64,000 nt of DNA from DATFKA01 sp035268885 (GTDB lineage: Bacteria; Bacteroidota; Bacteroidia; Chitinophagales; Saprospiraceae). Position numbers and translations under genes: made by a program. Positions 43,969 through 51,606 of the stretch are shown here, one piece after another (position 1 is the first letter of the stretch; each line of letters starts with the position of its first letter). The notes beneath the pieces are model-generated. The model searched no databases, was not told the DNA's origin, and saw only the letters and a program-made list of their open reading frames with translations. The stretch covers positions 1-64,000 of the forward strand of contig DATFKA010000173.1 of the NCBI GenBank assembly GCA_035268885.1, written 5' to 3'.

Positions 43969-44019
43969 CGCCGCATTTCAGCTTAAAGGATGGAATTTAA
44001 ATAAGCGATCAGCGGAGGA

Positions 44020-44724
44020 ATGAAAAAAGTAATATTTAAGGATCTCGGTCGTATCGACTATCAGGAAGCCTGGGACTACCAGACGCGCGTCCATAAAGCG
44101 ATCGTTCAACGCAAGTTAGCCATCCGCAATGAAGAATCGACGGATTTGCCGCTGCCCCACCAATTGCTTTTTTGTGAGCACCCCCCCGTATATACCCTGG
44201 GTAAAAGTGGTTCCCTTGACCACCTCTTGCTAAACGAAGATGAACTCGCCAGCCAGGGTTTCACTTTTTACAAAATTAATCGAGGGGGAGATATTACTTA
44301 TCACGGACCAGGACAACTGGTCGGTTATCCCATTTTTGATATGGAGCGCTTTTTTACGGATATCCATAAATATGTCCGTTATATTGAAGAAGCCATTATT
44401 CGGACCATAGCAGATTATGGCCTGGAGGGCTTTCGCCTAAAAGGCTATACTGGCGTTTGGCTGGAAGCAGAAGGGGACTTGCCTAAACGGAAAATTTGTG
44501 CCATTGGGGTGCACCTGAGTCGGTGGGTAACGATGCATGGCTTTGCCTTCAATGTAAATACAGACCTTAGCCATTTTGGCCATATTGTCCCCTGTGGGAT
44601 TGACGATAAAGATAAAGGCGTGACCTCCCTGGCAAAAGAAATGGGGCGTGCAGTTGATATAGTAGAGGTGAAGGAACAAGTAAAACAACGATTCCAGGAA
44701 TTATTCGAATTTGAATTTGAATAA
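44020..44724 (+). CDS. lipB: Octanoyl-ACP:protein N-octanoyltransferase
   Basis: 234 residues. The family motifs RGGDITYHGPGQLVGYPIFD, KICAIGVHLSRWVTMHGFAFNVN and the catalytic cysteine in HIVPCGI are present. LipB moves octanoyl groups to lipoyl domains before LipA acts. It heads a likely transcript with the next two genes. Confidence 0.95.
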   Translation: MKKVIFKDLGRIDYQEAWDYQTRVHKAIVQRKLAIRNEESTDLPLPHQLLFCEHPPVYTLGKSGSLDHLLLNEDELASQGFTFYKINRGGDITYHGPGQLVGYPIFDMERFFTDIHKYVRYIEEAIIRTIADYGLEGFRLKGYTGVWLEAEGDLPKRKICAIGVHLSRWVTMHGFAFNVNTDLSHFGHIVPCGIDDKDKGVTSLAKEMGRAVDIVEVKEQVKQRFQELFEFEFE

Positions 44725-44789
44725 GATTTCATTTACCGCTTACCCTTAGGATGATCTGAGCATCCGGGTAAAAACGAAAATATGCGAAA

Positions 44790-45188
44790 ATGAGGAGTGA
44801 TATTCCAGATTTAAAAGTAGAAGGCGTCGCAGTGGCCATTGTCCCGCGAAAGGATGACGATCAGCTGTGGGATTCTTATTTGATTAATTTAAAGGAGGAA
44901 TATATTGAAAACGTCCTGGTTAATTCCCGTGGTTATGGGCAATTCAAGGGGGATAAAGTAAAGACGACCATCCTACGGCATTTTTTCGAGCAAATTAAGC
45001 CAAACACCATCATCAAAATCGAGCCGATTCAGGTAAAGCTCTTCGGTCTGACCAATGAATATTGGGTGAGTTTTAGCTACGATGGGAATTTGTACGATAA
45101 GAAATACGTTTTCGTGCGGGGGAGTATCGATGAGAATAACTTCACCAGTATCCCTTATACCAATTGGAAAGGTGTAATGATCCGGTAA
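44790..45188 (+). CDS. Conserved hypothetical protein
   Basis: 132 residues with no signal or membrane segment. The start DLKVEGVAVAIVPRKDDDQLWDSYLINLKEEYIENVLVNSRGYG resembles a small Bacteroidota-specific protein sometimes mislabelled as a phenylalanyl-tRNA synthetase subunit; this is from memory. It lies between lipB and the thioesterase gene, probably in the same transcript. Function unknown. Confidence 0.65.
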   Translation: MRSDIPDLKVEGVAVAIVPRKDDDQLWDSYLINLKEEYIENVLVNSRGYGQFKGDKVKTTILRHFFEQIKPNTIIKIEPIQVKLFGLTNEYWVSFSYDGNLYDKKYVFVRGSIDENNFTSIPYTNWKGVMIR

Positions 45189-45213
45189 TGATCCGCTCCA
45201 ATAAACAACACAA

Positions 45214-45753
45214 ATGCAAAACAACGAACTACGCGGCAAAAAAGTAGCGGACTCCAGGACAATCATGACCGAAATGATCATGCCTAATGACACCAACCCG
45301 ATGGGCAATCTGATGGGTGGGAATTTATTACGTCTAATGGATGTGGTCTCCGGTATCTGTGCGGGTAAACACTGTGAGGCGAACGTAGTCACCGCTTCGG
45401 TGGATCACGTTTCGTTCCAGCGGCCAGTACATCTTGGTGATGTCGTCAGTCTGGAAGCTACCGTCACCCGCGCCTTTCGTACCTCTTTGGAGGTGTACGT
45501 CGAGGTTTTTGCGGCCAACATCAAAGGCCTGGAGAATCGTCGCTGCAACCATGCTTATTTTACTTTTGTGGCATTAGATGAAGAAAATGCGAAACCTATT
45601 CCCGTTCCGCCCGTATTACCTCTTAACGAGATCGAAATGCAACGCTACGAAAGTGCCCCCCGTCGGCGTGAAGTTCGTCTGATCCTTAGTGGACGAATGA
45701 AGCCAGAAGACGCCGGTGAGCTAAAAGCTTACTTTAAAGATGCTTCGCGGTAG
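45214..45753 (+). CDS. Acyl-CoA thioesterase (hotdog fold, YciA-like)
   Basis: 179 residues. The hotdog domain shows MPNDTNPMGNLMGGNLLRLMDVVSGICA with the catalytic Asp and VTASVDHVSFQRPVHLGDVV. It hydrolyses acyl-CoA to acid and CoA. A C-terminal extension of about 45 residues (PRRREVRLILSGRMKPEDAGE) goes beyond the usual hotdog. Confidence 0.9.
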   Translation: MQNNELRGKKVADSRTIMTEMIMPNDTNPMGNLMGGNLLRLMDVVSGICAGKHCEANVVTASVDHVSFQRPVHLGDVVSLEATVTRAFRTSLEVYVEVFAANIKGLENRRCNHAYFTFVALDEENAKPIPVPPVLPLNEIEMQRYESAPRRREVRLILSGRMKPEDAGELKAYFKDASR

Positions 45754-45913
45754 ATAATTGCTAGCGATTTATCCTTGCTTTAGCTATTTTTATATATTTC
45801 CTGCGCTTTTGAACCGTAAATTTCGATTTTTTTGTTATTTTTAAGGCAAGATAAAATTATAATATCCACTCTATCAAGAGTCATATAAAGAAGTATAATC
45901 GGTTTTTGGGATA

Positions 45914-45954
45914 GCCTCTCTCCATTTTCAAGCCAAGGAGGGGGGCATTTTTTT
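45914..45954 (+). terminator. Intrinsic terminator between thioesterase and M1 peptidase
   Basis: GCCTCTCTCC (45914-45923) pairs with GGAGGGGGGC (45937-45946) over 10 bp with three G-U pairs, followed by A and seven T. It lies 160 nt after the thioesterase stop and 95 nt before the M1 start. A near-consensus box TACTTTTA at 45977-45984 could then start the peptidase transcript. Confidence 0.7.
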
Positions 45955-46048
45955 ATCAACTCTCCAAATAGTTCCTTACTTTTAGGCGTTTTTAAAGTGG
46001 CTATCGTCTGAATAGTTAAATGATTACCTAATCAAAGCAGTTTGTTAT

Positions 46049-47902
46049 ATGAAAAAATCAGTATTGATTTTACTAGCCCTTTTTGGGCTAGCCCCTAATT
46101 TTTTGATGGCCCAGCCCGAACGCTGGCAACAAAGAGCAGAATACAAAATGGACATCGATTTTGATGTGACCACCCATCAATTTGACGGAACCCAGTCCCT
46201 GAAGTATTACAATAACTCTCCTGATACGCTGTACAAAGTATTTTACCATCTGTACTTTAATGCTTTTCAACCAGAAAGTATGATGGATGTGCGTTCCCGG
46301 ACTATTTCTGATCCGGACCGTCGGGTAGGGGACCGGATCTCCAAATTAGACGAATCGGAGATTGGTTTTATTAAGGTGGCTTCACTGGAACAAGATGGTC
46401 AAACTACGGAATTTGAAATCGTAGGTACTATCCTGGAGGTGACCCCCGCGGAGCCTATCCTACCCAATAGTTCAACGGAATTTGAAATGGAATTTACCGG
46501 ACAAGTGCCGGTCCAGATTCGGCGCTCCGGTCGTAATAACGCAGAAGGTATTGATTATTCTATGGCCCAATGGTACCCCAAGATGGCCGAGTACGATTAT
46601 CAGGGCTGGCACGCTAACCCTTACGTAGGTCGTGAATTTTATGGTATCTGGGGAGATTTTGATGTCACCATTGCCATTGATCGCGATTATGTAGTGGCCG
46701 CTACCGGGTATCTACAAAATCCAGAAGAAATTGGTCACGGCTACGCAGAGGAAAGCAAGGTAAAAAAGCCCCGGGGTGAAAAGCTGAACTGGCACTTTGT
46801 GGCCGAAGATGTACACGATTTCCTCTGGGCGGCTGATCCGGATTATGAGCACCTTACTCTAGAGCGGGAAAATGGAAATAAATTGCATTTTTTCTTCCAA
46901 CCAGGTAGCCGAACCACTGAAAACTGGGAGCAATTGCCCCGGGTTATGGATGCGGCCTTCAGTTACATTAATGAAAACTTTGGACAGTACGCCTATAAAA
47001 AATATTCCTTCATTCAGGGAGGAGACGGCGGTATGGAATACCCCATGGCTACCTTGATTACCGGAGAGCGAAGTTTTGGTAGTCTGGTCGGCGTATCCGT
47101 TCACGAGCTGATGCACTCCTGGTACCAAATGATGTTGGGGTCGAACGAGGCGCTTTACGCCTGGATGGATGAGGGTTTCACCTCCTATGCTTCTAACCGG
47201 GTAATGAATTACCTGCGCGCCGAAGGTTTGTTGAATGGTAAGGCCGTGGAGAACCCCCAGCTACGCTCTTACGCTGGCTATATTAATCTGGCGCGGACCC
47301 CACTGGAAGAACCCTTATCTACCCACTCGGATCACTTTATGACCAACCGGGCATACGGTACAGGGTCTTATTCTAAAGGAGCTGTCTTTTTGCACCAGAT
47401 GGAATACATCATTGGCGAAGAAGACTTCGATAAGGGATTGCTGCGCTACTTCAATACCTGGAAAATGAAGCATCCGAATGCCCATGATGTCATTCGCATC
47501 TTTGAAAAGCAGTCGGGACTGGAGCTAGACTGGTACCGCGAATATTGGGTAAATACCACCCATAATATAGATTATGGCATAGATAAAGTGGAAGAACAGG
47601 ATGACCAGACCATCGTCACGCTGGAAAGGATTGGTCGGATGCCCATGCCCATAGATGTGCAGGTGACTTATACCGACGGGAGTATAGAGCTCTTTAATAT
47701 TCCACTGCGTATCATGCGCGGTCATAAACCCGCAGAGAACGCAACCGCTAAATACACTGTGATGGAGGACTGGCCCTGGACACATCCTACTTATGAATTG
47801 GTCATTGATAAACCAACTGGCATGATTCAGGAAGTAGCCATTGACCCAACCCGGCGTATGGCCGATGTGGACATGGAGAACAACGCCATGAAAGTCAATT
47901 AA
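46049..47902 (+). CDS. Secreted M1-family zinc metallopeptidase
   Basis: 617 residues with a signal peptide (MKKSVLILLALFGLAPNFLMA). Zinc ligands are in HELMH (352-356) with the third ligand E375 in AWMDEGF, the standard HExxH-x18-E spacing. The usual GAMEN exopeptidase motif reads GGMEYP, a variant known in Bacteroidota M1 proteins. An aminopeptidase role in the periplasm is likely. The cupin gene follows after 7 nt. Confidence 0.92.
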   Translation: MKKSVLILLALFGLAPNFLMAQPERWQQRAEYKMDIDFDVTTHQFDGTQSLKYYNNSPDTLYKVFYHLYFNAFQPESMMDVRSRTISDPDRRVGDRISKLDESEIGFIKVASLEQDGQTTEFEIVGTILEVTPAEPILPNSSTEFEMEFTGQVPVQIRRSGRNNAEGIDYSMAQWYPKMAEYDYQGWHANPYVGREFYGIWGDFDVTIAIDRDYVVAATGYLQNPEEIGHGYAEESKVKKPRGEKLNWHFVAEDVHDFLWAADPDYEHLTLERENGNKLHFFFQPGSRTTENWEQLPRVMDAAFSYINENFGQYAYKKYSFIQGGDGGMEYPMATLITGERSFGSLVGVSVHELMHSWYQMMLGSNEALYAWMDEGFTSYASNRVMNYLRAEGLLNGKAVENPQLRSYAGYINLARTPLEEPLSTHSDHFMTNRAYGTGSYSKGAVFLHQMEYIIGEEDFDKGLLRYFNTWKMKHPNAHDVIRIFEKQSGLELDWYREYWVNTTHNIDYGIDKVEEQDDQTIVTLERIGRMPMPIDVQVTYTDGSIELFNIPLRIMRGHKPAENATAKYTVMEDWPWTHPTYELVIDKPTGMIQEVAIDPTRRMADVDMENNAMKVN

Positions 47903-47909
47903 GAGATTT

Positions 47910-48278
47910 ATGTTGCATAAAAAAATAGCATCACTGGCTGCTTTTACAGCCGGTGATGCTACCACCATTCGCGAGGTTCTTCACCCTAAAAATGAAGCGG
48001 TTGACTTAGGCTACAGCCTGGCGGAAGCCCGACTGGAGCCCGGTAAGGCCTCCTATCCACATGTTCTGGAACAACAATCGGAACTGTATTTGTTCGTCCA
48101 GGGTCAGGCCCGGGTACACGTGGGAGAGGAGCAAAAACGGGTGCAGGCCGGTGAAATCGTCCTGGTACCCGCAGGTGTTCTACAATACGTAGAGAACATC
48201 GGTGCGCAGGAACTGGTTTTTTATTGTATTGTGAATCCACCCTGGAAAGAGAAAGATGAGCAGGTATTCAATGAGTAG
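47910..48278 (+). CDS. Small cupin-domain protein
   Basis: 122 residues, a single cupin barrel (LEPGKASYPHVLEQQSELYLFVQGQARVHVG, then VQAGEIVLVPAGVLQYVEN). The usual HxH metal pair is not intact, so metal binding is doubtful. It lies between the M1 peptidase and a glycosyltransferase and may be co-transcribed with both. Sugar epimerase-like or sensor roles are possible; none is shown. Confidence 0.8.
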   Translation: MLHKKIASLAAFTAGDATTIREVLHPKNEAVDLGYSLAEARLEPGKASYPHVLEQQSELYLFVQGQARVHVGEEQKRVQAGEIVLVPAGVLQYVENIGAQELVFYCIVNPPWKEKDEQVFNE

Positions 48279-48299
48279 CTAGTTTAGAGAAATAAGTCT

Positions 48300-49493
48300 A
48301 TGCAAATCCTACAGCTCTGCAAAAAGTATCCCTATCCTCCTAAAGATGGCGAATCCGTCGCGATCTATAACCTGGCTGCTTCTCTTCAGGAAGCCGGCGC
48401 TACCCTTGATTTGTTGACCATGAATACCAGCCGACACGAAATGTCGATCAAGGTTATACCTAATCTCTCTTTTTACCGAAAGGTAGAAACCGTAGCCGTC
48501 GATAATCGAATCAGGATGCTTCCCGCTTTTCGGAATCTGTTTTCCCCAAAGAGTTATCACATTGAACGCTTTCGCTCTCCGGCTTTCGCAAAAAAACTAG
48601 AACACTTATTACAGGCCCAGGAATACGATGTGGTGCAATTGGAGACGCTTTACCTGGCCATTTATATCCCCATTATACGAAAATATAGTCGGGCAAAAAT
48701 CTGCCTGCGCGCACACAACGTAGAGCACGAAATTTGGGAGCGTATCGTAGGAAACACCCCCGTAGGACTAAAACGCTGGTACCTGAACCACCTCACGCAG
48801 AAACTGAAGAATTACGAAAAGAGCCAATTGTCTAATTACGACCTGCTGGCGGCTATCTCCAGTCGCGATTGGGCCAAATATCGGGAATTGGGCTACACTG
48901 GCGAGGGACTGGTGGTTCCCATTGGTTTTGACCCTCAGGCCTACGAACCTGTCTTTCATCATTACCGGCAGCGCTTGTCGATTGGTTTTATCGGATCACT
49001 GGACTGGCTACCCAATCTGGAAGGATTACAATGGTTCCTGGATAGAGTTTGGCCAGGTATTCACCAGCGTTGTCCGGATCTGACCTTACACATCGCCGGT
49101 CGAAATACCCCCCGCTGGCTACTGGACCTAAAAAAAGACCAGGTGACGGTCCACGGCGAAGTAGAAGATGCGCAGGCTTTTATTAAAGCCCACACCCTTG
49201 CACTGGTACCCTTGCGATCGGGTAGTGGTATGCGCGTAAAAATATTGGAGGCTATGGCACTCGGTAAGGTAGTGTTGACCACCAGCCTGGGACTGGAAGG
49301 TATCCCTGCCCGCGACGGACAGGAGGTCCTAATCGCCGATCAGCCCGAAACCTTTTTAGAAAAAATTCACTTCTGTCAAATCGCTCCCGACCGCTTGACC
49401 AATATGGGGAAAAATGCTCGCAGTCTGGTGGAATCTCATTTCGATCGCCGGGGTATTGCTGAGGAATTGTTGGAGGTGTATGGAAAGGAGTGA
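48300..49493 (+). CDS. Glycosyltransferase, GT4-like
   Basis: 397 residues, GT-B fold. The N-terminus QILQLCKKYPYPPKDGESVAIYNLA is the acceptor-side glycine-rich start; SIGFIGSLDWLPNLEGLQWF and PLRSGSGMRVKILEAMALGKVVLTT are the donor-side motifs with the EX7E-like glutamate. It transfers a sugar from a nucleotide donor, probably to a surface polysaccharide. The rest of a polysaccharide cluster is not present here. Confidence 0.9.
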   Translation: MQILQLCKKYPYPPKDGESVAIYNLAASLQEAGATLDLLTMNTSRHEMSIKVIPNLSFYRKVETVAVDNRIRMLPAFRNLFSPKSYHIERFRSPAFAKKLEHLLQAQEYDVVQLETLYLAIYIPIIRKYSRAKICLRAHNVEHEIWERIVGNTPVGLKRWYLNHLTQKLKNYEKSQLSNYDLLAAISSRDWAKYRELGYTGEGLVVPIGFDPQAYEPVFHHYRQRLSIGFIGSLDWLPNLEGLQWFLDRVWPGIHQRCPDLTLHIAGRNTPRWLLDLKKDQVTVHGEVEDAQAFIKAHTLALVPLRSGSGMRVKILEAMALGKVVLTTSLGLEGIPARDGQEVLIADQPETFLEKIHFCQIAPDRLTNMGKNARSLVESHFDRRGIAEELLEVYGKE

Positions 49494-49604
49494 ATTTGAC
49501 TAAGATTTATCTTTAAAATTTGATCGTAGTCCCTGACCACATCGCCAAACGGCCACCAGAAAAAGAGGACTAAAACGACTGGAAGAGTTTAATCCCAGCG
49601 AAGA

Positions 49605-49772
49605 TTGAGTGGCAGAAAACCTAAGGTCATACCCGTTAAATCTAAGCTGCCCAAAATTGGGCGCAACGAAAGAATCACCGTTCAGTACACCGATGGGCGC
49701 CTGGTCCAGGATATCAAATTCAAAAAAGGAAAGGACGATTTGGAAAGGGGCGATTGCGTGCTGGTCGACTAA
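49605..49772 (+). pseudogene. Small frame resembling a SecA C-terminal tail
   Basis: A 55-codon frame from TTG 49605 (stop at 49590 just upstream) encodes KSKLPKIGRNERITVQYTDG, then DIKFKKGKDDLERGDCVLVD. From memory this resembles the non-zinc C-terminal tail of SecA in some Bacteroidota (PKIGRND-like start). No SecA body lies upstream, so it is either a gene remnant or a tiny gene. The rest of the 381-bp gap 49494-49874 shows only a promoter candidate near its end. Confidence 0.35.
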
Positions 49773-49828
49773 TGGCAGGCAGCAAAAACGACCCTTTGGA
49801 GCTATTTTAAACTTATTTACATAATAAC

Positions 49829-49859
49829 TTGATTTATTTTATAAACTACTTTATATTTA
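49829..49859 (+). promoter_or_regulatory. Candidate promoter of the four-gene unit
   Basis: TTG (49829-49831), a 20-nt spacer and TATATTTA (49852-49859, one mismatch to TAnnTTTG) lie 15 nt before the ATG at 49875. Confidence 0.45.
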
Positions 49860-49874
49860 CTGAAAATAATCGTT

Positions 49875-50459
49875 ATGGATAAAAATATTTCACCACAAGA
49901 AAGCCTGTCGATCATCACGGGCATGATTCAGGAAGCGCGGCAGCGCTACGAGGAGAACGGTCTGGTCTTTATGGTCTGGGGGGGCTCCATTGCCCTGGTA
50001 GCCCTGGCACAATTTTACCTGATGTGGGATAAGTTAGAGTCGATATCGGGCTTTCCTTACATGGCACTGGTCCTGCCGGGTATTTTCACCGGTATTTATT
50101 ACAGTCGCAAGGGAAAGGGGGCACCTAAACGGAGCAATCCTATCTCGCGTATCATGAAATTCGTCTGGCTGGCCCTGGCCCTGAATCTGTTCATCCTGGG
50201 TTTTGGCTTCTTTTTTAAGCTGGGCTATAACCTCATTCCCGTCATTATGATCCTGCAGGGACTGGGATTGATTCTCTCCGGCTCGGCAATTCGAAACCGG
50301 ATTTTTCTGGGTGCCGGCGTGCTGACGCAGATCCTGGCTTACGTCGGATTTTTCACTGCACCCCTATATCAGCCTCTTTTATTGGCGGGAATGGGTATCT
50401 TTGCCTTGTTTATTCCGGGATACGCGCTGTACCGCGCAAAAAAACAAAAGAATGTTTAA
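49875..50459 (+). CDS. Integral membrane protein with five or six helices
   Basis: 194 residues. A soluble N-terminus of about 27 residues (NISPQESLSIITGMIQEARQRY) precedes hydrophobic segments around residues 30-48, 58-75, 92-112, 116-135, 140-160 and 165-185. The end is basic (YRAKKQKNV). The family is not recognised by name, but a membrane protein of this kind encoded directly upstream of a small winged-helix regulator is a common Bacteroidota pair. It overlaps the regulator gene by 8 nt. Confidence 0.7.
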   Translation: MDKNISPQESLSIITGMIQEARQRYEENGLVFMVWGGSIALVALAQFYLMWDKLESISGFPYMALVLPGIFTGIYYSRKGKGAPKRSNPISRIMKFVWLALALNLFILGFGFFFKLGYNLIPVIMILQGLGLILSGSAIRNRIFLGAGVLTQILAYVGFFTAPLYQPLLLAGMGIFALFIPGYALYRAKKQKNV

Positions 50460-50739
50460 AGAGCTGGATCCATTGTTGCACTCTCAACTCCGCCTGGCCA
50501 TCATGTCTTTTCTAGTGGCCAACGAGGAGTCGGATTTTAATGAACTTAAAGAAGTTACGGAAGCTTCTTCCGGTAATCTGAGCGTGCAATTGAAAAAATT
50601 GGAAAAGGCCAAATACGTCGAGCTCCAAAAGGGCTTCAAAAATAATTATCAGCACACAGCTATCCTGATCACTAAAACGGGCCTGGATGCCTTTGAGACC
50701 TATGTCGAAGCACTCAAAAAATACCTACATACGGACTAG
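50452..50739 (+). CDS. Small winged-helix transcriptional regulator
   Basis: 95 residues from ATG 50452, which overlaps the previous stop by 8 nt; a longer frame from 50401 was rejected as out-of-frame translation of the upstream gene. MFKELDPLLHSQLRLAIMSFLV, then ELKEVTEASSGNLSVQLKKLEKAKYVELQKGF is the MarR/ArsR-like winged helix with wing and recognition helix. It likely controls its own operon, including the TonB receptor downstream (inference). Confidence 0.88.
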   Translation: MFKELDPLLHSQLRLAIMSFLVANEESDFNELKEVTEASSGNLSVQLKKLEKAKYVELQKGFKNNYQHTAILITKTGLDAFETYVEALKKYLHTD

Positions 50740-50794
50740 AATCAATTTTTTTCTTAATCCAGTTTACATTTTAAACTAAATTAAAATATAAATC

Positions 50795-51562
50795 ATGCAA
50801 CATTTATTGATCACTACCATGCTATGCTTTACTTGCTTATTCTTTAGCCAAACTGCCGGTGCTAGTCCGGCTTCTCCCAACGATTCTTTACTCAACGGAA
50901 TAGAGCAGACGATCGATCGTAAATTCGTGAGTAGCTTGGCCCGGGGCCAGGTACGCCCCCTGGCGGAGCTCATTACACAATTGGAACAGGGCCGTACCCT
51001 AACCCGGCAGCCGCTCTATCGCTACTGGCAGGCCTACGCTTTGTTCTGGCAGGCGATATACCACATGCAACAGGAAGACACTAAAGAAGCAGAAAAAGCG
51101 ACCGACGCAGCCATTGCTTTACTTAAAAAAAGCAATAATAAAACGGCCGAAGACTACGCGCTTTTGGGTTTTCTACAGGGCTTTTCGATTCCTTTCAAGG
51201 CCAGTCTGCGAGCCCCCTTTATTTCCGCCCAGGCCTCTAAAAATGCCCGCATTGCCCTGGAGATGCAGCCCGATAATGCTCGCGCCTATTACGTGCTGGG
51301 CAATAACGATTACTACACACCCGCTCAGTTTGGCGGCGGTGAAAAGGTAGAGGAGTATTTGCGCAAAGCGATTGAATTGGCGGCTGCCCAGACGCCTAAT
51401 CCCTATCTGCCTGCCTGGGGAGGGGAGCAGGCTTACGAAATGCTGATTCGCTTCTACGAACGCGAGCGCGAAGATCAACAATTAGAACAGACCCTGGCAG
51501 CGGCCCTGCGGGCTTACCCAGATAGTTTCCGTCTCAACGAACTGGCTGGCAACCTTAATTAA
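50795..51562 (+). CDS. Exported TPR-like protein
   Basis: 255 residues with a signal peptide (MQHLLITTMLCFTCLFFSQTAGA). The rest is helical with TPR-like spacing (YWQAYALFWQAIYHMQQ, NARIALEMQPDNARAYYVLGNNDYY, KVEEYLRKAIELA). Probably a periplasmic partner protein. It lies between the regulator and the TonB receptor. Confidence 0.75.
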   Translation: MQHLLITTMLCFTCLFFSQTAGASPASPNDSLLNGIEQTIDRKFVSSLARGQVRPLAELITQLEQGRTLTRQPLYRYWQAYALFWQAIYHMQQEDTKEAEKATDAAIALLKKSNNKTAEDYALLGFLQGFSIPFKASLRAPFISAQASKNARIALEMQPDNARAYYVLGNNDYYTPAQFGGGEKVEEYLRKAIELAAAQTPNPYLPAWGGEQAYEMLIRFYEREREDQQLEQTLAAALRAYPDSFRLNELAGNLN

Positions 51563-51606
51563 GACGGGCGACCTTACCTCCATTTTTTACACTAAATTTT
51601 TTCATC

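Noticed and set aside
43887..43976. N-terminal extension of the PorV-like protein
   Set aside because: The signal peptide starts at 43886, and the promoter box on the minus strand at 43907-43914 lies inside the extension.
49609..49824. 71-codon frame in the gap before the four-gene unit
   Set aside because: It is out of frame with the more protein-like SecA-tail frame, and its composition is unlike a protein.
50401..50451. Longer start for the winged-helix regulator
   Set aside because: The extra residues (MPCLFRDTRCTAQ...) are an out-of-frame reading of the membrane protein gene.
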